Below are positions 16,163 through 24,411 of a DNA stretch of 64,000 bases, piece by piece. The first letter of the stretch is position 1, and each line of letters opens with the position of its first letter. The stretch spans positions 1,612,001 to 1,676,000 of the forward strand of contig CAVXRN010000002.1 in assembly GCA_963764205.1 (NCBI GenBank). The letters are read 5' to 3'. The DNA is from Chersky-840 sp963764205 (GTDB taxonomy: Bacteria; Actinomycetota; Acidimicrobiia; Acidimicrobiales; UBA8190). The notes beneath the pieces were generated by a model that saw only the letters and a program-made list of their open reading frames with translations, ran no database searches and had not been told where the DNA came from. The position numbers and the translations under genes were made by a program.

Positions 16163-16671
16163 CCCCAGACGTCGTCCCCGTAGGGACGCCGACGCGGCGG
16201 AGCGGACTCGCGCTTCCACACCAGGACCTTGCGGCGGAAGAAGCACACTTCCTCGCCGCGTTGGTTGAACCCCTTGGACTCCACCGTGACGACGCCACGA
16301 TCTGGCTTGGAGGACGAGGGGACCTTGTCGATGACGCGTGTCTCGGCGTAAATGGTGTCGCCGTGGAACGTCGGGTTCCGGTGCACCAACGACTCGACCT
16401 CGAGGTTGGCGATGCACGACCCGCTCACGTCGGGCACGCTCATCCCCAGCACGAGGGAGTACACCAGGTTCCCCACGACGACGTTCTTGCCGTGGACGGT
16501 CTCGTTCTGGGCGAACCACTCGTTGGTGTGGAGGGGATGGTGGTTCATGGTGATCATGCAGAAGAGATGGTCGTCGTACTCCGTCACGGTCTTGCCCGGC
16601 CAGTGCCGGTAGACGTCGCCGGGCTCGAAGTCCTCGAAGTAACGGCCGAAGGGCCGGTCGTAGGTCGTCAT
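16159..16671 (-). CDS. MaoC-family hydratase, likely mesaconyl-CoA hydratase-like
   Basis: A 170-residue hot-dog-fold (R)-hydratase. It has the MaoC catalytic Asp/His region MNHHPLHTNEWFAQ and a family-typical start (GRYFEDFEPGDVYRHWPGKTV). Close neighbours are a methylsuccinyl-CoA-dehydrogenase-like gene and a malyl-CoA-lyase-like gene. On that basis it may be the mesaconyl-CoA hydratase of the ethylmalonyl-CoA pathway, in the short single-hot-dog form rather than the roughly 340-residue proteobacterial form. It overlaps the DUF6941-like gene upstream (ATGA) and mutY downstream (TTGA), so three unrelated functions share one transcript. Confidence 0.75.
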   Translation of the reverse strand: MTTYDRPFGRYFEDFEPGDVYRHWPGKTVTEYDDHLFCMITMNHHPLHTNEWFAQNETVHGKNVVVGNLVYSLVLGMSVPDVSGSCIANLEVESLVHRNPTFHGDTIYAETRVIDKVPSSSKPDRGVVTVESKGFNQRGEEVCFFRRKVLVWKRESAPPRRRPYGDDVWG

Positions 16672-17096
16672 GGCACCGCCCGGGGTCGAGTGGTGAACCC
16701 CAGAGCCCAGTCCGCCTCGGACTCCCCGCCGATCGACAGGCGCCAGGTGTAGCGATTGCCGGGCTCGAGCGGCAGAGGGCCCAGGTTCACCGCCAGGGCC
16801 ACGTCGATCGGCGTCCCGAGGGGCACCGTCGTGGGCCGGACGACATTGAACTCCCCACGTACTTCGACCGGGTGCGTCCCGTCGGGCGTGTCCACCATGA
16901 CGGGGCGCCCGTCCGCGTCCTCGAGATAGAGCTCCCAGTGGTGCACCTGGTCCGCCTCGTGCCAGCCCACGTCGATCTTCAGCGCGATGCCCGAAGGCAT
17001 CGGGTCGGGGCCGGTCAGCGACCAACCGCCACCCAGCACGAAGAGCTTCCCGTCGGCAACTTGCGCCGCGTCGCACAACAGCATCGTGACCTTCAC
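16668..17096 (-). CDS. Conserved hypothetical protein (DUF6941-like)
   Basis: A 142-residue protein beginning MKVTMLLCDAAQVADGKLFVLGGGWS and ending in a beta-rich domain (NRYTWRLSIGGESEADWALGF). The start pattern recalls the uncharacterised family I know as DUF6941, found mostly in Actinobacteria; that name is from memory. No catalytic motif or membrane segment is visible. It leads the operon with the MaoC hydratase and mutY, and is divergent from a methyltransferase gene with only 34 bp between starts. Confidence 0.6.
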   Translation of the reverse strand: MKVTMLLCDAAQVADGKLFVLGGGWSLTGPDPMPSGIALKIDVGWHEADQVHHWELYLEDADGRPVMVDTPDGTHPVEVRGEFNVVRPTTVPLGTPIDVALAVNLGPLPLEPGNRYTWRLSIGGESEADWALGFTTRPRAVP

Positions 17097-17103
17097 GCCC
17101 GGC

Positions 17104-17122
17104 AGGCTACAGCCGGTAGCGT
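17104..17122. promoter_or_regulatory. Back-to-back -10 hexamers of a divergent leaderless pair
   Basis: On the minus strand TAGCCT (17104-17109) lies 7 bp before the GTG at 17096. On the plus strand TAGCGT (17117-17122) lies 8 bp before the GTG at 17131. The two promoters face away from each other within a 34-bp intergenic region, so their polymerase footprints must overlap. Confidence 0.5.
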
Positions 17123-17130
17123 CTTGCCCC

Positions 17131-17790
17131 GTGCCGGACGCCCTGCGCGACGACGTCTATCGACGCCCGCTGGCCACGGCGCTCGAGCGCCTCGCCGTCG
17201 CGCCCGGGTGGCGCTGTGTCGACGTCGGCGCCGGGGGCGGTGACGTGTCGGTGGCGCTCGCCGAGATCGTGGGGCACGACGGGCGCGTCTACGCCGTCGA
17301 CAGTGATCCGCGTGCCCGGGACGAGGTGGCGGCCGCGGCGGCCGCGTTCAGTCAGGTGCTCGCCGTGACCCAGGCCGGAGAGGACCTGGTCCTGCCCGAA
17401 GCGGTCGATCTGGCCTTCTGCCGGTTCCTGCTCATGCACGTCGTGGACCCCGCCGTGGTGCTGCACCGCATGCGTCAGGCGGTGCGGCCCGGAGGGTGGG
17501 TGGTCGCCCAGGAGCCCATCACCTCGGCCGGTCGGATCGGAGGCCTCCCGTTGTCGATGCCCGGAGCACCCCATCCCGACATCGGGGCGCTGTTGCCCGC
17601 CCTCGTCCGCGATGCCGGCCTCGTCATCGTCGACGCCTGGGCCGAGGCCCCTGCCGGTGTCGGGCCGGGCCCCGTCACCGCCTACCTGGGCTCGCTCACG
17701 GAGATCGACCCGGGAGACGACCCCGTCGTGCTGCCTCCGCTCGTGACCGTGCTCGGCCGTGCTCCCGAGCACCCGGGGCGTGCCACGTGA
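17131..17790 (+). CDS. Class I SAM-dependent methyltransferase
   Basis: A 219-residue methyltransferase. Motif I is VDVGAGGGDVSVALAE (about residues 31-46), the acidic ribose-binding residue is in VYAVDSD, and LLMHVVDPAVVL with VRPGGWVVAQEPI form the later motifs. It lies immediately upstream of the acyl-CoA dehydrogenase gene with a GTGA overlap, so the two are co-translated. The substrate is unknown; the link to acyl-CoA metabolism is by position only. Confidence 0.82.
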   Translation: MPDALRDDVYRRPLATALERLAVAPGWRCVDVGAGGGDVSVALAEIVGHDGRVYAVDSDPRARDEVAAAAAAFSQVLAVTQAGEDLVLPEAVDLAFCRFLLMHVVDPAVVLHRMRQAVRPGGWVVAQEPITSAGRIGGLPLSMPGAPHPDIGALLPALVRDAGLVIVDAWAEAPAGVGPGPVTAYLGSLTEIDPGDDPVVLPPLVTVLGRAPEHPGRAT

Positions 17791-19421
17791 CCGACGGTGG
17801 CGGTCCCGACATCGCGACCCCCGACCTCGAGGCCGCGGCACACGCGGTGGCGGTGGCCTCGTCGGTGGTGTCGAGCGCGGCGCGCCGGGTGGCGGCGACG
17901 GGTGGCCCCGACGTCGATCAGGTCGTCGCCTATGACCTCGCCCACATCGCCGCCGGCGTGCGAGCGGCCGAGGCTGCGTTGGCGTACGGGGAGACCGGCA
18001 CGGACGAGGCCCGTATCTCGTGTGCGTTCGTGGCGGACGCACTCGCCGATGTGGCCGCCCGCATCGTCGGACGAGAAGACGCCTTCGGCACCACACCGCA
18101 ATGGCTCGACGGCGCCCGGGACTTCGTCACCGCCTACCGCGACCCCCGGTACCTGGCCTCGCTCGCGGGCGTCGAAGGGGACCGGCATCTCGATGCGGAC
18201 TTCGCCCTCGTGCGCGAGACGTTCCACCGCTTCGCGCTGGAGGAGATCCGACCCCACGCCGAGCACATTCATCGCGCCAATGCCGACATCCCCGAGGAGA
18301 TCATCACGGGCCTGGCGGAGATGGGCGCCTTGGGCCTGTCGATCCCCGAGGAGTACGGGGGTTTCGCCACCGGGGGCGCCAGCGACTACATGGGCATGGT
18401 GGTGGCGACCGAGGAGTTGTCCTGGGGCTCACTGGGCGCCGGGGGCTCGCTCATCACCCGGCCCGAGATCCTGAGCCGCGCCCTGGTGGCCGGTGGCACC
18501 GACGAGCAGAAGCAGACGTGGCTGCCCAAGTTGGCGTCGGGCGAGATCATGAACGCCGTGGCGGTCACCGAGCCCGACTTCGGCTCCGATGTCGCGTCCA
18601 TCGTCACCGCGGCGGCGCGTACCGACGGCGGGTGGTTGGTCAACGGGGTCAAGACGTGGTGCACCTTCGCGGCGCGCGCGGATGTGCTCATGTTGTTGGC
18701 TCGCACCGATCCCGACCGGGCCAAGGCGCACCGGGGCCTCTCGCTCTTCGTCGTGGAGAAGCCCCGGGGTGAGGGCAGTGGTTTCGTCTTCACCCAGGAC
18801 CCCGCCACCGAGGCTCGCCAGGACCCCCCCGGGCGTATGGAGGGCCGGCCCATCGACACCCTGGGGTACCGGGGCATGCACTCCTACGAGATCGCCTTCG
18901 AGAACTGGTTCGTCCCCGCCGCCAATCTCGTGGGCGGGGAAGACGGCGTGGGACGGGGGTTCTACTCCCAGATGGCCGGCTTCGAGAACGGCCGGCTCCA
19001 GACTGCGGCGCGCGCCCTCGGGGTCATGCAGGCCGCCTACGAAGCGGCGTCGGACTACGCCGCCAACCGGGTCGTGTTCGGTCGACCCATCGCCGACTAC
19101 CAGCTGACCCGGGCCAAGCTCACGCGCATGGCGGTTCTCATCCAGGTGGCCCGCCAATTCGCGTATGAGGTCGCACGCCTCATGGCCAGGGGCGAGGGCA
19201 CCCTCGAGGCGTCGATGCTCAAGGCCTACGTGTGCCGGGCGGCCGAGTGGGTCACGCGCGAGGCCATGCAGATCCACGGCGGTATGGGCTACGCCGAGGA
19301 ATTCCCCGTGAGCCGCTACTTCGTCGACGCCCGGGTGCTCTCGATCTTCGAAGGTGCGGACGAGACCCTGGCGCTCAAGGTCGTCGCCCGCCGGCTCGTC
19401 GAGCAGGCCGGCGGGGTCTAA
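17787..19421 (+). CDS. mcd: Acyl-CoA dehydrogenase, methylsuccinyl-CoA dehydrogenase-like
   Basis: A 544-residue FAD-dependent dehydrogenase, about 150 residues longer than ordinary acyl-CoA dehydrogenases. The extra part is an Ala-rich helical N-terminal extension (about residues 1-130), a known feature of (2S)-methylsuccinyl-CoA dehydrogenase (Mcd) of the ethylmalonyl-CoA pathway. The core carries VTEPDFGSDVAS (FAD loop), NGVKTWCTFAARAD, and FEGADETLALK near the C-terminus. A convergent malyl-CoA-lyase-like gene overlaps its stop by 4 bp and a MaoC hydratase lies 1.1 kb away, which supports the assignment. The GTG start overlaps the methyltransferase stop. Other branched-chain acyl-CoA substrates remain possible. 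Confidence 0.75.
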   Translation: MTDGGGPDIATPDLEAAAHAVAVASSVVSSAARRVAATGGPDVDQVVAYDLAHIAAGVRAAEAALAYGETGTDEARISCAFVADALADVAARIVGREDAFGTTPQWLDGARDFVTAYRDPRYLASLAGVEGDRHLDADFALVRETFHRFALEEIRPHAEHIHRANADIPEEIITGLAEMGALGLSIPEEYGGFATGGASDYMGMVVATEELSWGSLGAGGSLITRPEILSRALVAGGTDEQKQTWLPKLASGEIMNAVAVTEPDFGSDVASIVTAAARTDGGWLVNGVKTWCTFAARADVLMLLARTDPDRAKAHRGLSLFVVEKPRGEGSGFVFTQDPATEARQDPPGRMEGRPIDTLGYRGMHSYEIAFENWFVPAANLVGGEDGVGRGFYSQMAGFENGRLQTAARALGVMQAAYEAASDYAANRVVFGRPIADYQLTRAKLTRMAVLIQVARQFAYEVARLMARGEGTLEASMLKAYVCRAAEWVTREAMQIHGGMGYAEEFPVSRYFVDARVLSIFEGADETLALKVVARRLVEQAGGV

Positions 19422-20365
19422 CTCTTCGAACGACGCAGGCCGGCGCGCTCTCCTCGGAAGACGAACTTCGTCGCCATCTTTCGGCTGGCCTCGTCGATCA
19501 TCTCGTCACCGAACATGACCGCACCTTTGCGGTCGTCTTCGGTCGCCTTCTGGTAGGCGTCGAGGATGTCCCACGCGTGGTCGAACTGCTCCTGCGTAGG
19601 TGAGTACAACTCGTTCAACACCGTCACCTGGTCAGGGGTGAGCGCCCACTTGCCGTCGTAGCCGAGCACCCGGGTGCGTTGGGCGAAGTCGCGCAGGCCG
19701 TCCATGTCCTTGACCCTGAGGTACGGACCGTCGATGACCTGCAGGCCGTTCGCCCGTCCCGCCATCAGGATCCGGCTGAACACGTAGTGGAAGTGGTCAC
19801 CGGGGTACTCCGGGATCTGGACACCACCGGTCAGGACCGGCATCTCCATCGACGCGGCGAAGTCGGCGGGGCCGAAGATGATGGTCTCGAGACGGGGCGA
19901 GGCGGCACAGATGTCGTCCACGTTGATCAGTCCCCGCGTGGTCTCGATCTGCGCCTCGATGCCGATGTGGCCGACGGGCAGGCCGCTTCTCTTCTCGACC
20001 TGGGTGAGCAAGAGGTCGAGCGCCACGACCTCGGAGGCGGATTGCACCTTCGGGAGCATGACCTCGTCGAGGCGCTCGCCGGCGTTGCCCACGACCTCGA
20101 TGACGTCGCCGTAGGTCCATTCGGTGTCCCATGCGTTGATGCGGACGCACAGCACCCGGTCGTCCCAGGGTTGCTTGCGGATGGCGTCTACGACCTTGGC
20201 GCGCGCCGACTCCTTCTCCAGAGGGGCAACCGAGTCCTCGAGGTCGAGGAACGACATGTCGGCGGGCACCGTGGGTGCCTTCTCCAGAAAGCGCTCGTTC
20301 GAGCCGGGCGTGGAGAAACAGGACCGACGGGGAAGGCTGCGGCTGCGCTGGGACATGGGGGCCAT
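19418..20365 (-). CDS. mcl: HpcH/CitE-family lyase, L-malyl-CoA/beta-methylmalyl-CoA lyase-like
   Basis: A 315-residue CoA-ester lyase with a TIM barrel. Seen are FSTPGSNERFLEKAP, LDLEDSVAPLEKE, RINAWDTEWTYGD (substrate Arg), the metal ligands IGIEAQIETTRGL and FGPADFAASMEMPVL, and a C-terminal lid (LTPDQVTVLNELYSPTQEQ). It matches the Mcl1 group, which cleaves beta-methylmalyl-CoA to glyoxylate and propionyl-CoA and malyl-CoA to glyoxylate and acetyl-CoA. It is convergent with the mcd-like gene, the stops overlapping by 4 bp. Plain citrate-lyase-beta-like activity cannot be excluded. Confidence 0.85.
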   Translation of the reverse strand: MAPMSQRSRSLPRRSCFSTPGSNERFLEKAPTVPADMSFLDLEDSVAPLEKESARAKVVDAIRKQPWDDRVLCVRINAWDTEWTYGDVIEVVGNAGERLDEVMLPKVQSASEVVALDLLLTQVEKRSGLPVGHIGIEAQIETTRGLINVDDICAASPRLETIIFGPADFAASMEMPVLTGGVQIPEYPGDHFHYVFSRILMAGRANGLQVIDGPYLRVKDMDGLRDFAQRTRVLGYDGKWALTPDQVTVLNELYSPTQEQFDHAWDILDAYQKATEDDRKGAVMFGDEMIDEASRKMATKFVFRGERAGLRRSKS

Positions 20366-20443
20366 GTTACCGAGGCTCTTTCCCGTAGCTCCACGTGGGG
20401 GCCGAGAACGCGGTCGGCCTGGTCCGCCTTGTGATCGGTGTGT

Positions 20444-21679
20444 CTAGGCCGCCAGGTCAGCGGGCACGAGCTGCTCGCTCAAGAGCTCGCCGAAGCGCAC
20501 GGGGTCGCCTGACACGAACTGGCGGCACAGGCGCAGACCGTCGACGTAACACGTGATGTAGGCACGCCACGTCGGGTGCAACAGGAATTCGACCGCCTTG
20601 GCCGCCCGAGCCCGAGGGAGCAGGGCCCAGCGGGCGACCTCGTCCACCACGGTGTCGGGATCGGCTCCTTCGGCGTGCAGGCGCCACGCTGCGTTGGCGC
20701 GCACGGCACCGAGCGCCTCGCTCGCCTGGGCCACCCCTGCGATGACCTCGGCGTCGTAGCGAATGCCGAGGGGACGCAGGTGCTCGGCCACCACCGGTTC
20801 GGGCCTCGGTCCGAGGAGCACCTCGAGCCCGAGGTCAGCAAGCCCCTCGGCGATGAGGCACTGCGGCGTGCCCACGAGGAAGATCGTCTCCTCGACCCAG
20901 TGGCGTCGGCGGACGAGGCTCACCTCCTTGCGGGTGTGTTCGGTGTGATGCCCGGGATAGGCCTCGTGGGCGACGAGGTGCGCGAGCGACGTCGACAGCA
21001 CGGGGAGATCGGTGTTGACCGAGACGCGCGAACGCAGGCCCCCGAGATAGGTGTTGAAACCCGACCAGGGTTTGTCCGTGACGAGCTCGAATTCGATGTG
21101 CTCGCCCTCGGGAAGCCCGAAGAGGCGTTGGGTGCGCTCGCGCAGGTCTTCCGCCAGGGAGTGGATGGCACCGAGCAAGAGGTCGGGTGCAACGGCGTGC
21201 GACTCGCGCCAGGCGATGAGGCGTTCGCCGATCGGCCCGGTGCCCGGGAGCGCTTCTTCGAGTCGCCGGTGTGCTGCGAGCAGTTCCTCGTCGGGAACGG
21301 GTTGGGGGCGCACCCCGTAGCAGGACTCGACCTCCTCTTCGTATCCGATGGTCTCGCCCGCCAACCGACGCGCCGTGGTGAGCAGGCCGACGGTCTGGGC
21401 CCGCAACCACCGCCGCCGACGGGCGCGGCGGGGCGACGGCTCGACGTCGGTGCTGGCATCGCCATCGAGGCGGACGTCGGCGTCCAAGGCCGCGATCAAG
21501 GCCCGACCCTCGTCGACCAGTCGTCGGGGGTCGGGCGGTGGCGCCGCGTTGACACGCTCGGCCAACGCCGGCGGCCCGTAGTAGGCGTCCACCAACCCGT
21601 CGATGTGGCGACCCGTCCCCAGGCCCAGGAGCAGGTAGCGGCCGACTGCTCCGACGGACTCGTCGGTCTCGGGAGTCAC
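20444..21679 (-). CDS. DUF885-like putative metallopeptidase
   Basis: A 411-residue helical protein with the motif VAHEAYPGHHTEHTRKE, resembling the zinc site HExxxxHH of the DUF885 family, and a downstream Glu in LIAEGLADLGLEVLLG. It is shorter than typical DUF885 peptidases (about 550 aa). The start overlaps the stop of the dienelactone-hydrolase-like gene (4 bp), so the two form an operon. The substrate is unknown; there is no signal peptide, so it is probably cytoplasmic. Confidence 0.65.
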   Translation of the reverse strand: MTPETDESVGAVGRYLLLGLGTGRHIDGLVDAYYGPPALAERVNAAPPPDPRRLVDEGRALIAALDADVRLDGDASTDVEPSPRRARRRRWLRAQTVGLLTTARRLAGETIGYEEEVESCYGVRPQPVPDEELLAAHRRLEEALPGTGPIGERLIAWRESHAVAPDLLLGAIHSLAEDLRERTQRLFGLPEGEHIEFELVTDKPWSGFNTYLGGLRSRVSVNTDLPVLSTSLAHLVAHEAYPGHHTEHTRKEVSLVRRRHWVEETIFLVGTPQCLIAEGLADLGLEVLLGPRPEPVVAEHLRPLGIRYDAEVIAGVAQASEALGAVRANAAWRLHAEGADPDTVVDEVARWALLPRARAAKAVEFLLHPTWRAYITCYVDGLRLCRQFVSGDPVRFGELLSEQLVPADLAA

Positions 21680-22356
21680 CCGAGGCGGTCGTGCAGGAAC
21701 TCGATCGTGCGCGCCCAGGCCACGGCGGACGCGTCGACGTCATGGACCTCGGGGCGCGTGTCGTTGAAGAACGCATGGTCGACGCCCTCGTACACGTGGA
21801 ACTCGGCGCGCTTGTCCAAGCCACGCAGCTGCTCTTCGAGCACCGCGGCCGCGGCCGGGGAGAAGTACTCGTCGTTCCCCGCCACGTGGACGAGGACCGC
21901 ACCCGCCAGGCGCGCATAGTCGGGCTGGGCGTCGGGCCAGGGGATCAAGCCGTAGAACGACACACACGCGTCAACGGCGTCGGGGCGTTGGGTGGCGAGC
22001 ACCAGCGCGAGGCCTCCGCCCATGCAGAACCCGACCACCCCGACCTTGTCTCGCGACGACCGGGACCTGAGCTCGTCCACCGCTCCGGACATGTCCTTGG
22101 CCGCCCGCTCCAATTGCAGGGCCATCATCTCCTTGCCCGCCTCGTCGGGCTCGGTCACCTTCGTCCCCCGGTACAGGTCCGGAGCCAGAGCCACGAACCC
22201 CTCGGCCGCGAAGCGCTCGCACACGTCCTCGATGTGGGGCACGAGACCCCACCATTCCTGGATCACGATGACACCGGGGCCCGTACCCGACGGCGGTACG
22301 GCCAGATATCCCTGGCCTTTGGACCCGTTGCTCGGAAATTCGATCATCTCGCCCAT
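21676..22356 (-). CDS. Dienelactone hydrolase family protein
   Basis: A 226-residue alpha/beta hydrolase of the dienelactone-hydrolase type. It shows VIVIQEWWGLVPHIEDVCERF, the Cys nucleophile in GFCMGGGLALVLA, Asp in HVAGNDEYFSP and His in VDHAFFNDTRP, completing a Cys-Asp-His triad. It hydrolyses lactone or ester rings in aromatic catabolism in characterised members, but no such pathway is adjacent. It is the first gene of a two-gene operon; TAGGGT (22365-22370, minus strand) lies 8 bp before the ATG. Confidence 0.88.
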   Translation of the reverse strand: MGEMIEFPSNGSKGQGYLAVPPSGTGPGVIVIQEWWGLVPHIEDVCERFAAEGFVALAPDLYRGTKVTEPDEAGKEMMALQLERAAKDMSGAVDELRSRSSRDKVGVVGFCMGGGLALVLATQRPDAVDACVSFYGLIPWPDAQPDYARLAGAVLVHVAGNDEYFSPAAAAVLEEQLRGLDKRAEFHVYEGVDHAFFNDTRPEVHDVDASAVAWARTIEFLHDRLG

Positions 22357-22364
22357 GGGCGCCG

Positions 22365-22370
22365 ACCCTA
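22365..22370 (-). promoter_or_regulatory. -10 hexamer, leaderless promoter of the dienelactone hydrolase
   Basis: TAGGGT on the minus strand, 8 bp from the start codon. Confidence 0.4.
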
Positions 22371-22402
22371 TACAGCACGGAGCCGGACCGTCGATCGACC
22401 CC

Positions 22403-23056
22403 TCACCAACGAGCGAGGAGCTCTCCGGGCTCGGGGCAGTCGGTGGAGGCGAGCGCGACGGCCACGGCCTGGACGCCTACCGGCCCCGCCACCCGGTCGA
22501 TCCCTTCGAGTCCGACGACCGAGCCCGACCGGGCGACGCGCGCAGCCTCGACACGACGGACGAGCGCGTCCCAGAGCTTGGGAGGCAGGACCCTCCCCAC
22601 CCCACCCTCGGCCCACACCGGGACGCCCAGCGCGCGGGCCGCCTCGATCAGGCCGGCGTCATCCGCGTCGAGCACCATCCCGCCCGGCCCGAGGGCGTCG
22701 ACCTCGACCACCACGACATCGGCGCTGGCGACGTCACCCACTCCCCCGTGACGAACCGCTCGGCGTTCGCCCGTCAAGGCGTCGCGCACGAGATCGGGGG
22801 TCAGATCGGCTTCGAGCAGGTCCGCGCACCGCTCGGCCTCTTCCACCGGGTCCCCGGCGGTGAGCATGCGGGCGGCCACCCACCACAGCGGCCCGCACCC
22901 GGGATGCCGGTCGAGCAGGCGCCGACAGGCGGGAAGGACAGCCGAGCTCTCGTGCAACGCCAGGTCGCCGAGCGCCCACGCCGCCTCGGCCGCCAGAACC
23001 GCAGGCGGGGCCCATCCGGCACGCGCCACGTACCGCAGCCTCTCGATGGGGTGCAC
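22403..23056 (-). CDS. Hypothetical protein, faint IF-2B-like C-terminal fold
   Basis: A 217-residue protein I do not recognise with confidence. The N-terminal half is helical (HPIERLRYVARAGWAPP, AAEAAWALGDLALHESS). The C-terminal half has a Rossmann-like pattern (DVVVVEVDALGPGG, LDADDAGLIEAARALGVPVWAEGG) that recalls the ligand-binding part of the translation initiation factor 2B/methylthioribose-1-phosphate isomerase superfamily. The GTG start follows TAGCGT by 7 bp; longer in-frame versions run through low-quality sequence. Confidence 0.5.
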   Translation of the reverse strand: MHPIERLRYVARAGWAPPAVLAAEAAWALGDLALHESSAVLPACRRLLDRHPGCGPLWWVAARMLTAGDPVEEAERCADLLEADLTPDLVRDALTGERRAVRHGGVGDVASADVVVVEVDALGPGGMVLDADDAGLIEAARALGVPVWAEGGVGRVLPPKLWDALVRRVEAARVARSGSVVGLEGIDRVAGPVGVQAVAVALASTDCPEPGELLARW

Positions 23057-23063
23057 CGCTCCG

Positions 23064-23069
23064 ACGCTA
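23064..23069 (-). promoter_or_regulatory. -10 hexamer, leaderless promoter
   Basis: TAGCGT on the minus strand, 7 bp before the GTG at 23056. Confidence 0.45.
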
Positions 23070-23178
23070 GCGGCGACCCGGCGCCGTCCCGACACCGGGT
23101 GCGTCGTGCCTCGGCCACCCTCGACCGAGCCGCCATCCCGACGGATGCTTGCTCCTGGTGGCGGCAATTGATAGACAC

Positions 23179-24369
23179 GTGGCTGTTGTGACATGCCTCG
23201 AGCGGTACTCGAAGGCACGGCCGGGTCGGCGGGCCCGGCGGTTCCCCCGGCTCAGTCGACTGGTTCCAGCGGTCGTGGCCGTCGCCTTCATCGCGGGACC
23301 TGCGTTGACTTCGGCGCGCCCCGCCAGTGCCGATCAACTCCAGAGCGCGCAGGCGCAAGCGGCCCAGATCGCGGCGCAGATCCAGGCCCAAGGCAACCAG
23401 TTGGACGTGTTGTCGGAGAACTACGACCAGGACCAGATCCGCGTCCAACAGCTCGATCAGCAACGGGCCCAGACCCAGGCGCAGGTCGACCAGACCGAGG
23501 CCCAGGTGTCGGCGGCCCGAGCCAGCCTGCGCCAGCTGGCCATCCAGACCTACACGTCGGGAAGCTCGAGCGATGACCTCGAAGAATTGTTCGCGCCGAG
23601 CGGGGAACGTTCCGCCGCGGTCCAGGAATACCAACAGGTGGCGAGCGAGAGCGTGTCCGGCGCGATCGACCACCTGAACCAGACCGAGAGCGTCCTGAAC
23701 GCGCAGCAGAGCACGCTCGCCACGACCGAGTCACAAGCTCGAGCGACGTTGGCGGCCGCGCAGGTCGCCAAGCAGAGCGCCGCGTCCGAGCTCGCCAGTC
23801 AGCAGGCGACGCTGTCGAAGGTCAAAGGGAACATCGCCACGCTCGTCGCCCAGCGCCAGGCGGCGATCGCCGCCGCCCAGGCGGCCGCGTTCCAGGCCCG
23901 CGTCCAAGCGGCACAGCGAGCCGCCGCGCAGCAGGCCGCGCAGCAGGCCGCGCAGTCACAACGAACCGTCGGGTCCGGTGCCAGCGTCCTCGTCGCGGTC
24001 CCGGCCGTGCCGGGAGGCGGCGGGGCCGAAGCCGTGGCGGCGGCCGAGTCCCAGATCGGCGTCCCCTACGTCTGGGCGGGCGCCACGCCCGGTGTCGGCT
24101 TCGACTGCTCGGGGTTGACCATGTGGGCGTGGGCGCATGCCGGTGTGTCGTTGGCGCATTCCGCCGCCGCCCAGTACGACGAGTCCGTGCACATCCCCTT
24201 GTCGGACCTCCAACCCGGTGACCTGCTCTTCTATGATGAGGGCGGCACCATCGGCCACGTCACCATGTACGTCGGCCCCGGAGAGATGGTCCAGGCGATG
24301 GAGACGGGCACCAACATCCAGATCACCGGAATCTGGACGAGCGGGCTCGTCGGCGCCGGGCGACCCTGA
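23179..24369 (+). CDS. Secreted NlpC/P60 peptidoglycan endopeptidase, RipA-like (copy 1)
   Basis: A 396-residue cell-wall hydrolase. A basic N-terminus and hydrophobic stretch (VPAVVAVAFIAGPALTSARPASA) form a Sec signal peptide ending near residue 52. A long Gln/Ala-rich coiled coil (about 53-270) follows, then the NlpC/P60 domain with Cys in FDCSGLTMWAW, His in GHVTMYVG and a Gln at the third catalytic position (MVQAMETG). It cleaves peptide stems of peptidoglycan, and the coiled coil probably regulates it, as in RipA/FtsX partners. A paralogue lies at 32.9 kb. The start is one of two nearby GTG codons. Confidence 0.88.
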   Translation: MAVVTCLERYSKARPGRRARRFPRLSRLVPAVVAVAFIAGPALTSARPASADQLQSAQAQAAQIAAQIQAQGNQLDVLSENYDQDQIRVQQLDQQRAQTQAQVDQTEAQVSAARASLRQLAIQTYTSGSSSDDLEELFAPSGERSAAVQEYQQVASESVSGAIDHLNQTESVLNAQQSTLATTESQARATLAAAQVAKQSAASELASQQATLSKVKGNIATLVAQRQAAIAAAQAAAFQARVQAAQRAAAQQAAQQAAQSQRTVGSGASVLVAVPAVPGGGGAEAVAAAESQIGVPYVWAGATPGVGFDCSGLTMWAWAHAGVSLAHSAAAQYDESVHIPLSDLQPGDLLFYDEGGTIGHVTMYVGPGEMVQAMETGTNIQITGIWTSGLVGAGRP

Positions 24370-24379
24370 CCCGATAGAC

Positions 24380-24404
24380 GCCGACCGCCCGGGGACGCGT
24401 CGGC
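24380..24404. terminator. Candidate hairpin between convergent genes
   Basis: GCCGAC (24380-24385) pairs with GTCGGC (24399-24404) across a 13-nt loop, within the 42-bp gap between the NlpC/P60 gene and the convergent SDR gene. There is no U-tract. Confidence 0.35.
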
Positions 24405-24411
24405 CGCTCGC

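Noticed and set aside
23057..23178. A c-di-AMP (ydaO-type) riboswitch before the first NlpC/P60 gene
   Set aside because: Such riboswitches often precede actinobacterial NlpC/P60 genes, but the gap is only 122 bp and shows none of the expected conserved blocks.
24012..24369. Loss of the third catalytic residue in NlpC/P60 copy 1
   Set aside because: On alignment the third position is Gln in both paralogues, which the family allows, so there is no clear defect.
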